The notes below the pieces were generated by a model. It was given only the letters and a program-made list of their open reading frames with translations, was not told where the DNA came from and searched no databases. Of a stretch of 64,000 nt of DNA, positions 23,428-36,081 are shown one piece after another. Within the stretch, counting starts at the first letter, position 1. The number at the start of each line of letters is the position of its first letter. This DNA is from Malania oleifera (Eukaryota > Streptophyta > Magnoliopsida > Santalales > Ximeniaceae), in the NCBI RefSeq assembly GCF_029873635.1, contig NC_080422.1, positions 17,204,049 to 17,268,048 on the forward strand, given 5' to 3'. Made by a program: the position numbers and the translations under genes.

Positions 23428-24000
23428 TGTTAGTTTTGGTGCAATCCCAAGGGGGGGGGGGTGGTGAATTGGTATTTAAAAATTTTATCTCCTAGGTCAG
23501 TTCACTAACATGAGTAGTATTACACGAGCCTAGGGTCAATTTATGCAATTAATAAATAAACATACACGTACAGTAATAGTAAAGTACAGAAATGTAAATA
23601 ACACATACAATATGTTATCGGGGTTCGGCCAACTGTGCCTATGTCCCCGCCATGGCCACACGAGCACAAGGATTACCACTATAATGCTCACTTAAACGGG
23701 TGGAGCGGCACCTAATTCAACTAGGTCAATTTAGGGGGTTGACCTTAACCAACACGCCTTAACAGGATGGCGCACCTAACTTTGCTAACCGGGTCTAAGC
23801 CAATCCGAGACTATTCCACATGAGTAGTCTCCCTCTTGAGGCCCACGCCTGGAATACAACCAATGTGTATAAAATGTGTACACGAAAATGCTTCTTAGTA
23901 CTGCTGGACTCCATTCTCCGCTGCCGTCATTTCTACTGGAGCGTATTGGTGGTAGGAGCGGCGTAGGCATATCTCTTGGGGTAATCCAATTTCTGCTTTT
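23428..24000 (-). mobile_element. Second Sirevirus-type LTR fragment (reverse strand)
   Basis: Begins TGTTAGTTTTGGTGCAATCC, then a G-run and GTGAATTGG: the reversed LTR end signature. The block GGGGTTCGGCC with CCTATGTCCCCGCC (about 23620-23655) is the same conserved feature seen at 15830-15865. The right boundary is not resolved. Confidence 0.6.
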
Positions 24001-26339
24001 ATCTCAATTTCTTGCAAATTATAAGCCCGATTGATGATCGGACACCATCACGAGAATCTACGGATAAATCTCCATAAGTCTAGCGGAACGGATTTCTCGT
24101 GGGATCGTCGTGGGCATAACCCCAAATTTGGGATAAGGGGGTTATTAAGGGGCTTATTATCATTTAGTTAGGGTTAATTTAGAAATGTTAGAATATTGAG
24201 CATCTGAGGTTGAAGTAGAATTTTCGAAATTTAGGACCCGGGTGAGCGCCACGGGTGTAATTTTGGGACCCGCATGCATGATTCAGAACATTAATCGAGA
24301 GTGCTAAATATTAGTTTAAATATTAATTTGGGGTATATGGAGCCTAGGGAAGGTTAGTTGAGTATTATTTTAGAGAAATGAGTTAATTAATTTGAAAAAA
24401 ATGCAAATTGCAGGATTTGAGTTTGGGGTGCCAAGGGTGTAGGATCTGGGTGTTAACAAGACTCTCAGTAAGACAGGTAAGGGAAATAAATTATAGCAGT
24501 ATTTTTAGAATTACTGTTTGAATTAATATGTGAAAATGTGCATATGGTATTTTTTCTAAAATTTATTATGATATAAATATCAAATAAATTGTGTGGCATT
24601 TGAGTAATATTAAACTGTGATATTTTGAAGTGAAATTAATATATTATGAATACTAGATGAAAACTATGTGTTATATGACGTATATTGAAAAATGTGAAAT
24701 ATAACGACGAGTATTTTCTAAGAAAATATTGAAATGAGAATTATTGTTGTGAATAGTGGAAAATAATGAAATATGATATTTATATGTGAGTAAAAATGAT
24801 TTGCATGAAAAATGAGATTTTTGCGAATTAATGATATGTGTATTTTGGGAAATGTTGAAATACGTGAAACATGATATATATTATTGTGAGATGATGAAAT
24901 GTGCACCGAAAATGATGAGAACATTTATATTGAGATGAATTGAGATATGCTTGCATGAGATTAATGATGTATATTGATATGAAAATATGAAAATGGAAAA
25001 TATGAATACTGCAATATGAAATTGAAATGTGATTGATAAAATGCCAATACTGCATAATGATTGCGGGTATATGGTAGTGAACCCTGATGGATGGTTATGG
25101 AAACCCTAATGATGGGTTGTGATATTGAGCACGGTATCGTTACTAGTGGTGTAGTGCAACCACACAAACTCTTGGAACGTGTGGCGTGACAGTCGACTGT
25201 GCCATTTTGTAGAGTTGTTGTGCCTCCTGAGTCCGGATCAGGGTTATAGGTCGGCCGATCGTACTATAGATGCGATATGCGATATGACATTTTGATCTAA
25301 CCAGGTCGGCCAACCACGGTTAGATCCAGCCTTCGGGCTGCACAGCCTTGACCATGGGAGGAAGCATGGCGTGAAAAAAAAGATCCTCAAGGTAGCCATG
25401 AGTTACATACGCGATGTTGGTACTAGGTACCAAGGATACTTATGAGCTAGATAGTGAAATGGAAAGAAAGAATGATAAAATTTGGCTAATATGAGAAATG
25501 AAAGAAATAATGGTAATTGAGAAATAAAGAATGAGAAAATTGAGAAATGGAATCGTGTGAGTTAAAAATATAAATAATTAAGGCGAAGTGAAACTCTCCT
25601 CCTGAGGACTTACTGAGTAAGGTGAGTGCCCTGATAGGTATCAGATGTGGTCATACCTGACTGTATAACGTGTTAGGACATAAGGAAGCTACCTGTATGA
25701 GCGGGTAATATTCTTTATTCTTATGAACTTCGTAGGTAAAAATGTGTTGGAATGATTGATTTTGAGAAATGATTTTAAAGCTTATAAAAACTTGTGTTGT
25801 ATATCTATATGATTATGAGAATATATTTTTCAGTGTATTTTTCTCAAATGAAATGTTGTTTTGAAAAGTCAAACATGTTATAAATGAACTCATATGGCCA
25901 CATACTATAAATAATTTATTCCTTCTTACTGAGATGTGTCTCACCCAAATTATCTAAATTTTCAGGGAACATGGATAGGCCAGGTGATAGAGCCCCGTGA
26001 CCATAGGGAGCTGAGACCCTGATGCACGGGGTGAGTTATTAGACTAGGGAGGAGTAATTCCCCTAGGGTGGTGTGGTTTTGCGTATGTGATAGGAATGTA
26101 TATATAAATGTATGTTGATACTTTGGGTAATGTATTATGGTTGTTAAGTGTATATTTTCTTCCGCTGCTGGGTTGTATAAATGAAATAATTTTTTACCCA
26201 ATACCCAATGCGGGTCGGGTCATATGATTGGTAATAGAGTTGTTGACGCGGCCGATTTATGGATGTTGTAATGATAGGTGAATATTTATTTATTTATTAT
26301 TAGAAAAAAAAAATTTGGTACAAAATCGAGGCATCACAT
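24001..26339 (+). mobile_element. Gypsy-type LTR remnant (LTR-d)
   Basis: Contains CTTACTGAGTAAGGTGAGTGCCC (about 25609-25630) and the hairpin TGAGATGTGTCTCA (25930-25943) preceded by a GGCCACATACT block. The same two features occur in the same order in LTR-c (63236 and 63502). GTCGGCCAACCACGGTTAGATCC with GCCTTCGGGCTGCACAGCC (about 25310-25350) matches the fragment at 9808-10718 and, reversed, LTR-a near 2900-2940. No coding content. Edges are approximate. Confidence 0.55.
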
Positions 26340-27360
26340 CGTACTTGATATAAATTGCCGTATAACGTTGACAGTGGTAAATATGGGCATTTATATTAAG
26401 GGGGTAAAACATTGGCAGTGGAATGAGAAGTTTGTTTTACCGATTTACTATGGACGAGGTTGTGTGTAAGGATTTTTAACCTGTGTGGTTGGGAAGCTTG
26501 TGTAGTAACCTGTTTGGTTGTTAGTCCTGTGTGGACGATATTCCTATATGGATGTGAGTTGTGTGAGGACTGTATTACTTGTGTGGATATGGACCCTGTG
26601 TGGGTGTGAATGAAAGATGTGTATATCGTGTGTGGATGGGTTGTTATACGTGGATCTTTGTGAAATGATTAGCATTGGATGCATGTAACTTTAATTACAT
26701 AAGTATTTATGGTAAAGTAGAATTCTCCATCCAAGGGCTTGCTATGAAAGGCGAGTATCTTGGTAATTTTTTTTGGTACTAAAGCAGAGGGAAACTACTT
26801 GTACAGGCAGATAATCTTCCCTATTTTGGGAGACTTTGCCTAAATACATAACCCAAGGGCTTACTAAGTAAGGTGAGTGCCCCGGTATTAATACTAGAGC
26901 AGAGGGAATCTACTTGTATGGGCGGATAATATTTCATATTCTTGGGTATTATCACTAAAAATAATTATGTATGTGTGTAGGATATCAGATGTCAGTGATG
27001 TTATTAATGATGTGATTTTTTAGCTTCTATGATAGTGAATAGCAGATGATTATATTTTGTATTTATTTAAACTCTCTGCCACACACTTTTATAACTTATT
27101 TTTTTCCTTATTGAGAGGTGTCTCACCCCGGCAATGTATTATTCTTTTCAGGTTCTTTAGGTGATTGATCTTAGAAAGCTCTGGGGCGAGGTTTAGTTTT
27201 GTGAGTGGTTAGAAGAGCGGATATATGTATAGTTCTATGTTTAATTTAATTTTTTTTTGGATATGTAATATGGAGAATTGGGTTATATTTCTTTATGGGT
27301 TGAATATATGTATATAGTACTATAGTATTTTATTTTGAGGTTGTTTAAATAGTTCTACTA
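26340..27360 (+). mobile_element. Gypsy-type LTR remnant (LTR-e)
   Basis: Carries a second set of the same features: CTTACTAAGTAAGGTGAGTGCCC (about 26858-26882), GGGCGGATAATATTT, and TTGAGAGGTGTCTCACCCC (27111-27129). Around 26470-26640 the words CTGTGTGG, CTATATGG and TTGTGTGG recur every 20-40 bp. No gene. Boundaries uncertain. Confidence 0.5.
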
Positions 27361-28717
27361 CATGAATGGTGTCAGAGACGTGTGATTGGTCTCATAACAC
27401 CCTGGGCCCCATTTGGCGGGTTCAAGGCATTACAATACCGTTCCATTCTGGGAGGAACAAACCTTTTACAATCTTTTCTTTAGGGTGGAGCCCCCTCTCC
27501 AAGCGATATCCCATGCTCGGTCACTCCTTCAATACGCTAGAGTGTGCCTCTTTAAGCGATACCCCACGGTCGGTCCAACAACGATTCAAGAACCTGAACC
27601 GTCAAGAAAGTAACAAAAGAATTCGGTGTACAAAGACACTCTCAAATAGAGCTGATTAGTACAATTACAAAGCACAAATACTATACTTCAATCAAATATC
27701 AAATAGAAACAATATGAAGCTCAAGAATGAATATCACCAGAGGTTCTTTCTTAGGATTGAAAAACACAGTAGCAAATCAAGATCCGTAGGCTTTTGATCA
27801 GCAGAATATCAGTAGTATTCTTCAGTAAGAGTTTTAGCAAGAGATGGCTTTAGAAGATTTTGCAATATAATGCTTGAATGCTGATTGTATTGCTTGAGTA
27901 AAAATCCTTGGGTTTAGGGAGTATTTATAGAGTTTTAGAAAGTAATTCCTTGTTTCCCACGTTACTTGGAGTGTTTCCCAAGTTTTTACAATGTTTAGAA
28001 TTTAAAAACTTATTTTTGGAAATTTCCCATTGTTGTTTAAAATTTAAAATCTCTGTAGGTCAGCCGGCTGGGTCAGTCAACTGGGCCTATTTTGTTTGGG
28101 GTCAGTCGGCTGGGTCAATCAATTGAGTTCATTTTGTTTGAGCAGAAATTCAGTTAAAAAATTGTTAGTCGATTGGGCTCTCTAGTTAGTCGGCTGAGCT
28201 GTCAAATTTTCACAATTTTCAATTTTTCAATACTTTGTATGCTTAATTTTTGGAAAATTCAAATGTAACTTTAAAAATCATTTTGCAGGGTTTTCAAAAA
28301 TTGGTCTCTAAGTCTATAATGTATCCTAAAGAGCTTCATATATCCATATTGATATTGAATGAAATACTTACATAAGACTTCTAAAACTTAAATGTAAACA
28401 CTTTAAGCACAAAGTCTTCATGCTTTTTCTATGTCTTTGAGCCATCTTGACTTCATGTCTCAATATGCTTCAAGCTTCATTAGAGCTGTCTATCTTTGAA
28501 TGTTCATTTAGCTTTCATCTCTCTTTAACTCCAAGCTTCAATATCCGGTAAGCTTTTATTTGATTATCTTTGAAGTATAAGCCTTCAATGATCCTTGTGA
28601 GCACTTGACCTTGTATTCTCATACTTGAGTTTTGAAATATCATCACTTAACCAAATATGTTAAGTTCCTATGATTTGTTATCATCAAAACAAGATTTTAA
28701 GCCTTGTAAGGCCAACA
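27361..28717 (-). mobile_element. Sirevirus-type LTR (reverse strand), truncated at its end
   Basis: The right end reads GGCCAACA on the + strand, so the - strand starts TGTTGGCC and soon reads GATGATAAC, like the LTR at 51104 (TGTTGGCC ... GATGATAAC). GCGATACCCC and GTACAAAGACACTCTCAAATAG blocks near 27555-27640 match 15990-16085. Imperfect palindromes CAGCCGGCTG, CAGTCGGCTG and AGTCGGCTGA lie at about 28060-28200. The C-run terminus is missing on the left. It is inserted into the 5' LTR of the copia element that starts at 28718. Confidence 0.65.
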
Positions 28718-28750
28718 ATAATTTCTCTCCACAGTTTCTTTCTTTCTTCA

Positions 28751-28762
28751 TGGTACCAGAGC
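28751..28762 (+). other. Primer binding site, tRNA-Met type
   Basis: TGGTACCAGAGC, directly after the LTR end TTCA; one base off the canonical TGGTATCAGAGC. Confidence 0.85.
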
Positions 28763-29294
28763 TACAAACTTGTGGCCTGTAAGATTTTTCTGGCATTCTT
28801 TTGACTAATTTTTGGCATTCTTCAAGCGAATTTTCGATGCTCTTTCTTATGATGGTAGCCGCGGTTTGGAGTTCTTTTCAGCCTTTTTGTAGTCCAATTT
28901 GGAATAATAATTCTAGAAATAGATTCGAAAGGTACGAGACTTCCCTCTAGTAAAGCAAGTTCAACCATTACCTACCTCACGCCCTGTCGTTTCTCTCTGC
29001 CTTCCTCGACTACGTTCTGTTCTAGTCACTATTCCACAGAGGTGTCACCATTTTTAGAAAGCCCATTCAAAGAGGAATTCAACGTTGCCAAAATCGAAGC
29101 TATCCGATGCCATATGCGCCTCCATGCGCCACTTGAAGATTCTGTGCCACTCACGCGCCAACCTACTGTTGCACGCGCCCAGGCCTTCACATGCTGCCAT
29201 GTGTCTCATTCCGCGCATGACACATAAGTCCTAGCTGCCATGTCAGCCCTATCTACTATGTCAGCACTGACCGTTGCTTGGCGGACGGTGACCA

Positions 29295-29375
29295 TTGACT
29301 TCTACTAGCATTGATAGTTGACCATTGACTTTGATTGAGTTGACCGTTGACTTTGATTGTTGACCAACGTTGACT
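29295..29375 (+). promoter_or_regulatory. Cluster of seven TTGACY (W-box-like) motifs in the copia leader
   Basis: TTGACC or TTGACT begins at 29295, 29318, 29325, 29340, 29347, 29360 and 29370, all on the + strand, within 81 bp. TTGAC[C/T] is the core bound by plant WRKY transcription factors. The cluster lies in the untranslated leader between primer site and gag. Binding is inference; it could also be a simple expansion of a TTGACC-containing unit. Confidence 0.5.
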
Positions 29376-29456
29376 TTTGGGATTTAGGTGTTTTCTACTC
29401 AATTTTTTCATCTTGGTTTCATTTTTTCAGTCTATTTTTGCATTTGAAGCTTTAAT

Positions 29457-30355
29457 ATGTCTCAATTTGCATCAAATCTTGATTCGATTGTCTGTCCTAT
29501 TGATGTGATATTGGATGGATCCAATTATAGTATGTGGGCTCATAATATGGAGGTTTTCTTGAAAGGACACCGATTGTGACGTTATGTGACTGGAGTAGTT
29601 CCTAAACTAGGGCAGAAGGACAGTAAGAAGGAAAAGGCATTTGTATCCTATCTGGAAGAATGGGATAGTATTCACTACAAGATTTTATCTTAGTTCATCA
29701 GTACTTCCATTCCGTTCATCAATAGTCTTCTTCCAAGACTTGGGAATGCTAAGGTGGCTTGGGATTTTCTGGCCAAAAGATACAATTGTACATATGATGA
29801 TTCCTTGGAGTTTAAACTGGAAGCTAAACTTTATCAGATGCGTCAAGAACTAGGTCAGTCTATTACTGATTTTTAGTCTCAGACTAATCATCTTTGGGAA
29901 CAATTATCTGTCGTATATTCGAAGTTGGAATGTTCTAAATACATTCAAATGTTTGCTACTTGGATTGATCGATGGAAGTTGATGCACTTTATGATGGCTC
30001 TTCGGGATGATTTTGAATATGCTCTAGCCTCTCTTCTTCATCGTCAACCACTTCCGACTTTAGATGTTGCAGTTTTTGAAGTCATCTCTGAAGAAACTCA
30101 TCGTTCCACTGTGAAGATGAAATCGTCTGATATGGTCCTTGCCACTACTTCTCGTGGTACTTCATAGTCTTCTACTGGTCGTTCATCATCCTAATCCACC
30201 TCCAAGACTGGTTTTTGCAAGTGGTGTAAACACAATGGTCATACCATCAATGAATTTCGCAACAAGCTTCTCAACAGACAGCTGCGGTCACTTCATCAGC
30301 TTCCTCTACACCCGAGGCTCCATCTCAATCCACTTCTCTAGCTATAGCTGACGTG
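29457..30355 (+). pseudogene. Copia gag (element at 28718-33622), broken
   Basis: The ATG at 29457 opens with SQFASNLDSIVCPIDVILDG, and YSMWAHNMEVFLKG follows shortly after, typical of copia Gag N-termini. Stops interrupt it (TGA near 29577, TAG near 29875) and frameshifts follow. A later segment (29925-30165) includes LMHFMMALRDDFEYALASLL. The zinc knuckle near 30210-30260 reads C-KW-C-KHNG-H-TINE-F, so its last Cys is replaced by Phe. It would have packaged the element RNA; the copy is dead. Confidence 0.82.
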
Positions 30356-30399
30356 AAGGACTTAATTCACTAGGTTTTGTCCCAATTTTCCACTACCTT

Positions 30400-33300
30400 G
30401 TTTGTCACCCTAGGTAAATCTTAGTGGTTTATAGACTTCGCCTGCTGTAATCATATGACATCTGATTCCACCCTTTTCTCTCTCATAAAACTGCCATTTC
30501 TCCCAATCCTATTATATATACTGCCAATGGTTTCCATATGCATGTTAGTCACGTAGGGTCTATTTCTACCTCTAATTTATCTATTTGTGATACTTACCTT
30601 GTGCCTAAGTTATCATTATATCTACTTTTCGTTAGACAACTTTGATGTACATGATTCACAGATGTGTTAGCTGCTTGATATAGGCTGTAGCTCTGGACGT
30701 CTTTTTGAGCTCTCATCTTTGCAGATTCCTTCCTTAACAACAACCTCTATGGCTGCTATCACAGTCACTTCCAGTTTGTGGCACTCCCAGTTGGGTCATG
30801 CTTCACTTCCATGTGTCTAGTTCTTGGCCTCCGGGTCATTTAGGTTCAGTTAATTTTAAGTCTTTTGATTGTGTTTCATGTCATCTTGGAAAACATACAC
30901 ATTTGTATTTTACTAAAAGTGAATCTTTTTCCTCTACACCTTTTGACTTAGTCCATGCTGATATTTGGGGTTTCGCCTCGACTCCGACTGAGGGGGTGTC
31001 TTGTTATTTTGTTATCTTTGTGGACGATTATAGTCGTTATACTTGGATTTATCTTTTATAGCATCGTTCTGAACTCACAAATTTTTACTCGAATTTCCAC
31101 AAAATGGTGCAAACTCAATTTTCTTGTACCATTAAAACTTTTTGTTCAAATAATGCCATGGAATACAAGGATAAGTCGTTTATTACCCTCTTACAGCAAA
31201 ATGGGACAATCTCTCACCATTCTTGTCCATACACCTCACAACAAAATGGTCGAGAAGAATGTAAACATTGTCACATTTTTATACAATAAGAGCACTTCTC
31301 ATCTCTACTTCTCTTCCAGAATGTTTATGGGATGAAGCTGCTCTTACTATTGTTTACACCATCAATTGTGTTCCCTTACCCACTATACATAATAAAACTC
31401 TATTTGAGCTTCTTCATGGTAAGGTCCCTAACTATTCATTACTTCAAGTTTTTGGTTGTGTTTGTTTTGTTACTTTTCCTACACACGAACGCACCAAACT
31501 TGAACCACGATCTAGACTCTATTGTCTTCTTGGTTATGATCTCACTCAAAAAGGTTATCATTGCTATGATCCCATAGCCAAGCGTCTTCATGTTTCTTGT
31601 CATGTGGAGTTTTGGGAACATAAGATGTTTATTTCTCCTTTTTTGCGGTCCTCTTCCAGTTATGCTTCTATTTTTATTGACCCATTTATTGCTTTAGTCC
31701 CTAACTCCTTTGAAGAGATGCTAAGCTTCTCAGACGTTCCTTCTTCGACTATTCCTAAGTTATCTGACACATCTGATGATACTCCTGACACATCAATTGC
31801 ACCTAAGCCCATCCAGATTCCTACATGTTGTCAATCCACTAGAGTAAGAGCCCTTCCTTATCATCTTCAAGATTATCATTGTTATTATGCCCTTGCTACT
31901 CTTCACAAACCTCATAGTTATCATAAGGCTAGTGTTGACCCTCTTTGGCAAAAAGCTATTTCTAATGAACTAGATGCTCTCACTAAAACTCATATATGGA
32001 ACCTGGTGGATTTACCTTCTAGGAAGTCTAGAGTTGGATGTAAGTGGGTCTACAAAATCAAGACTCGACCAGATGGATCAGTGGAGCGATACAAAGCTTG
32101 CCTTGTTGCAAAAGGTTTCTCTCAAAAGTATGGTATTGACTATGAAGAGACTTTTGCTCCTATTGCTCATTTTACCATTGTTCGATCTTTGCTTGCAATA
32201 GCTATTGTGCATCATTGGAAACTATTTCAGATGGATATCAAAAATGCATTCTTGAATGGTGACCTTGCTGAGGAAGTTTATATGCATCCTCCACCTGGCT
32301 ACGATCATCCTTCTCACATAGTTTGCCATCTTCATCGTGCTTTCGACGACCTCAAACAGGCTCCCCGAGCCTGGTTTGCTAAATTTAGTTGTGTTGTTTT
32401 TCAGCAGGGCTTTGTCCCTAGTGCCTATGACTCTGCATTTTTTCGTCAAACCACAAGTGCTGGTATGATTCTTATCCTTCTTTATATTGATGACAAGATC
32501 ATTACAGGGGATGATCTCTCTGGAATTCATGATCTTCAACATATTTGGAGTCAGAATTTTGAGATGAAGGACTTAGGGTAGCTTAACTACTTTATTGGTC
32601 TTGAGGTTACTTCTAGTTCATATGGTTATTATCTCTCTTAGACTAAGTATGTGTCAGACTTGCTTTCCAAAGCAGGCTTGACTGACAGGAAAACATGCAC
32701 TTCTCCACTTGAGCCTAATATTAGGCTTCTTACTACTGATGGTGAATCTCTTCCAGATGCTACTTTGTATAGACAATTGGTCGGCAATCTCATCTATCTC
32801 ACTATTACTCGCCCAAACATTTCCTATGTGGTTCACTTGGTTAGCTAGTTTATGAGTGCACCTCGCTCTACTCACTAAGCTACCGTTCTTCATATCTTAC
32901 ACTATGTCAAGAGGACTTTGTTTCATGGCCTTTACTTTTCTTCGCGCTCATCTCTTGAGCCCTGCTCTTATTCTGATGCTGACTGGGCCAGTGACCCTAC
33001 CTATCGTCGCTCCACCACGGGTTATTGTTTCTTACTCGGCACCTCTCTCATTTCTTGGCATAGTAAGAAGTAGATTGTTGTTGCCCGATCCATTATTGAG
33101 GCCGAGTGTCGTGCCCTTGCTGATACTACAAATGAACTTTTGCGATCACGATGACTTTTGACAGACATGGGTCCTCCTTAGATGATTATTTCCCCTCTTT
33201 ATTGTGATAATCGAGGTGCCATCCAAATCGCTCACAATGATGTCTTTCATGAGCATACCAAGCATATTGAAATTGATTGTCACTTTATTCCTTACCACCT

Positions 33301-33436
33301 TCAGCAGGGCACCCTACATCTTTGATCCGTCTCCTCTAAATATTAACTTGCTGATAGTTTCACGAAGTCTCATCCCCCTAGTCGGTGACATGATCTTGTT
33401 TCCAAACTCAAGTTGACTTCATCATCTCGAGTTTGA
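30400..33436 (+). pseudogene. Copia pol (protease, integrase, reverse transcriptase, RNase H), broken
   Basis: In order: a protease remnant WFIDFACCNHMTSDS near 30430 (the DSGA active site reads DFAC); a pre-integrase zinc region near 30780-30910; integrase with HADIWG and VDDYSRYTWIYLL, where the second catalytic Asp is Asn (SNNAMEY) at about 31150; and a long open stretch 31268-32581 with the integrase C-terminus and reverse transcriptase (QMDIKNAFLNGDL; the YVDD box reads YIDD). RNase H follows (SDADWASDPTYRRS, near 32980) and the end is SSRV with TGA at 33434-33436. Stops at 31060, 32579, 32840 and 33072 and frameshifts inactivate it. Confidence 0.88.
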
Positions 33437-33444
33437 GGGGGAAT

Positions 33445-33622
33445 GTTAGAATATATCTTAGAATATTCTGATTTTATGCTTATTTTATTCTTATTTGATT
33501 ATTTGTATTTATTATCTTTCTATTATTATTTGGCTTCATTCGCATATAAATAGACACATTACTGTACACTTTATTATATAGAAATATATAGAATTTCTCT
33601 CCACAGTTTCTTTCTTTCTTCA
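33445..33622 (+). repeat. Copia 3' LTR, 178 bp
   Basis: Starts TGTTAGAATATATC after the purine run and ends TTTCTTCA. A TATA-like ATATAAATAGAC lies at about 33543-33554. The last 31 bp match 28720-28750. Confidence 0.88.
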
Positions 33623-33834
33623 CTCTTTATTGTCTCCATCATTTCATTAAGTGTTTTGAATATTTCCCACTATCCATTTGCAATAATCAACTTCAAGTTA
33701 GCCCTATCTCATTTTTGTTTGGAAGTTTTAAGCATATCCGTTCCAAATATATACGAATATGCATGATATGTTTAAATGTTATGTGTAAAGTAAGTTTGCA
33801 TAATTTTCAAAATCTTTTCAGGTTTGCATATTTG

Positions 33835-34045
33835 ACCTTTTTTTTGGATACGCACCGGGTATCCACGTGTCCGTTTTACGGTCCACGTGACTAATCCTGC
33901 GCCCCTTGAAGTTGACTCCAGAACTCCAAAGGGAGGGTAAATTTAGGAGTCTAGGGGCGGAAACGAGCCCTGGAGGGTTTGAACACCTGACCTTGTGAAA
34001 GGCACTCCCGCAGCCTGCACTACCACTTGAACCACACCCTGGGGG
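33835..34045 (-). mobile_element. tRNA-derived SINE, copy 1
   Basis: On the - strand it starts CCCCAGGGTGTGGTTCAAGT (box A-like GGTTCAAGTGGTAG), then AGGTGTTCAAACCC (box B-like). The body ends GGTATCC before an A-run (T-run on the + strand). A perfect 11-bp target duplication, TTGCATATTTG, flanks it at 33824-33834 and 34046-34056. No coding capacity; such elements are transcribed by RNA polymerase III and moved by LINE enzymes. Confidence 0.85.
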
Positions 34046-34392
34046 TTGCATATTTGTACTTCTTGTTTGCATGTCATCTTGGAGTGTATGAGAGTATGTA
34101 TATGTATTCAAGAACCAAAACTTTCATGCATTTTCTTTTTTTTCACTATAGGTGGCTGACCGCCCACACAAGAGGATGATCAACTGGTATTAATTGAATA
34201 CATGGGGTCAGTCAACCAATTAGACCAAATTTTTAATTTTTAATTTTTCTAAGATGTTTAATTTTGTGAATTTCTGATGTGTTCTGAATTTTGTGGTTTT
34301 TATGTGATTAAATCGAGTCCTCTAAATCCTGCATTGTGGTTGTTTTATGATTTTTATTCCTAAAATATTTTTTTCCTACAAAAATAATATAT

Positions 34393-34609
34393 ATGTCTTT
34401 TTTTTTTGGATTACGCACTGGGTATCCACGTGTCCGTTTTACGGTCCACGTGACTAATCATACGTCCGTTGAAGTTGACCCCACAACTCCAAAGGGAGGG
34501 TAAATTCAGGAATCCAGGGGCGGAAACGAACCTAGGAGAGTTTGAACACCTGATCTTGTGAAAGACACTCCCGCAGCCCGCACTACCACCTGAACCACAC
34601 CCTGGGAGT
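34393..34609 (-). mobile_element. tRNA-derived SINE, copy 2
   Basis: Clearly the same family and orientation as the copy at 33835-34045, with scattered substitutions. The target duplication AAAATAATATAT (12 bp, perfect) is at 34381-34392 and 34610-34621. The different duplications show two independent insertions. Confidence 0.85.
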
Positions 34610-34621
34610 AAAATAATATAT

Positions 34622-36081
34622 TTTTGGAACTACGTAGAGCTTGATCCCTATTAAGGTATGTAAGTAGCCCTTGCCTTGAAAAAGGAATAGGTGCAACTAG
34701 ATTTTTGAACAAAAGAACTTTTTTTTCTTTGTTGTGTGATGTTAGTTAGTCTTTTTTTTTTTTTTTTAATTTATTTGTTTAAAAAATAAAGGGAATGAAG
34801 AAATATCCAAGGTAGTGGGATTTCCGTGCGGCTCACTCCTTTGTATAGATCACATGAAGTTCACTTCATGGATTGGGTGACATAAAATTTTTCTAGAAAA
34901 CAGTAAGACACCTTAATTTTGTTGCAAGCGATCAACCGCTCTCTGTGAGTCGAATTGAACGAGTTTTCCTGAGAGCAGGTATGGTTGACTGGACCCTGTG
35001 GACGGTTGATTGCTTCCTATTTCTCCTTCATTTTTCACACCTTTTTTTTTTTTTTTTTTTACAAAAATTAATTTTTAGAAAATATTCTCTTGGGGAGACA
35101 ATACACACACATAATTATGGTAACCGTTCATAGAACGGACGATAATAGGGTGCATAATTGAATAATTTCCTATTTTAAAGAATTAATTGAATAATTTCCT
35201 ATTTTAAGTAAAACAAATAACATACTAATGCATTGAAAAAGCATATGACAGATGACCAAGATGCTTTATGTAAAAGGAAAAAAGAAAGGCCATCGTTAGC
35301 CTTAATTGGTGATTTTAAATATAATTTCATGCTACCAACAACTGTTCATGAGTAAGTTGCAGCAATAGTACCATATTATTGATTGAGTTTAGCATTTATC
35401 CCCCAACAATTTGAATAGCTTGAGAGTACTGGCAAGACAAATTAAAGTTCAAAGATGAGTGAAATACTCGGACATCGTGGCTGCCAACAACATAAAACTC
35501 TATCCAAATTCTCCAGCTGAGGCCAAAAGTTGGATGAAATTGAATTGTTTATGAAATTTAAACAAATTAATTGGAGACAAATAATAAACGCGAGTCATAG
35601 TTTGTTTGTAATCTATATTACTAATAAAATTTATCTAACATAAAATTTTGACTTCTGCTTTTGTTTTTGTTAATATATTGCAAGTTTATACATTCAATTC
35701 ATAACCCTACCAAAAACACTTTTTTGAAAGGAATGATTCATACACATAAAATTTAGAGTATTTCCATCAATAATAAGATGTTCTATTAATACCAAAGTGT
35801 TATGGAGTTCACAACACTAGAATTTGCATCAAATAATATCTCTTACATGAATTCAAGTATAAACTTGACATCCTGTAATTATCTAATCCATGAGTTGCAA
35901 ATTGCAGGTGAACTGTTGTTATTACGTAATAGTATTGGCCATCTTTGCAAGGTCATGCATTTATTTCAAATTCTGACTTCACGCAAAAATACAAATAAAC
36001 TTATAAACACTATATATAGAGTGGACTAAATCCTCAAAAGTCAGAACACAGGCATAGGACTAGTCTCATATACACGCTGGA
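34622..36081. other. Spacer between the SINEs and the dioxygenase gene
   Basis: No gene seen. It holds T-runs (34750-34768, 35043-35060) and a short duplication of ATTGAATAATTTCCTATTTTAA (about 35157-35210). It also has GGTTGACTGGACC and GGACGGTTGATTG words (34980-35010) resembling the palindrome clusters of Sirevirus-type LTRs, and the partner of the dispersed repeat (35370-35700). The 33623-34380 part may be a decayed LTR interrupted by the SINEs. Confidence 0.4.

Larger units (their letters stand above)
28718..33622 (+). mobile_element. Nearly full-length degenerate copia element with short LTRs
   Basis: About 31 bp of the 5' LTR end remain (28720-28750, matching 33592-33622), followed by a primer site at 28751, a leader, gag, pol, a polypurine tract (TTTGAGGGGGAA, 33433-33444) and a complete 178-bp 3' LTR (33445-33622, TGTTAG...TTCA). 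The rest of the 5' LTR was removed or displaced by the Sirevirus LTR on its left. Many stops and frameshifts make it inactive. Confidence 0.88.

Noticed and set aside
33835-34609. Possible tRNA genes (A and B box-like sequences)
   Set aside because: No complete cloverleaf; the units have SINE tails and target duplications.
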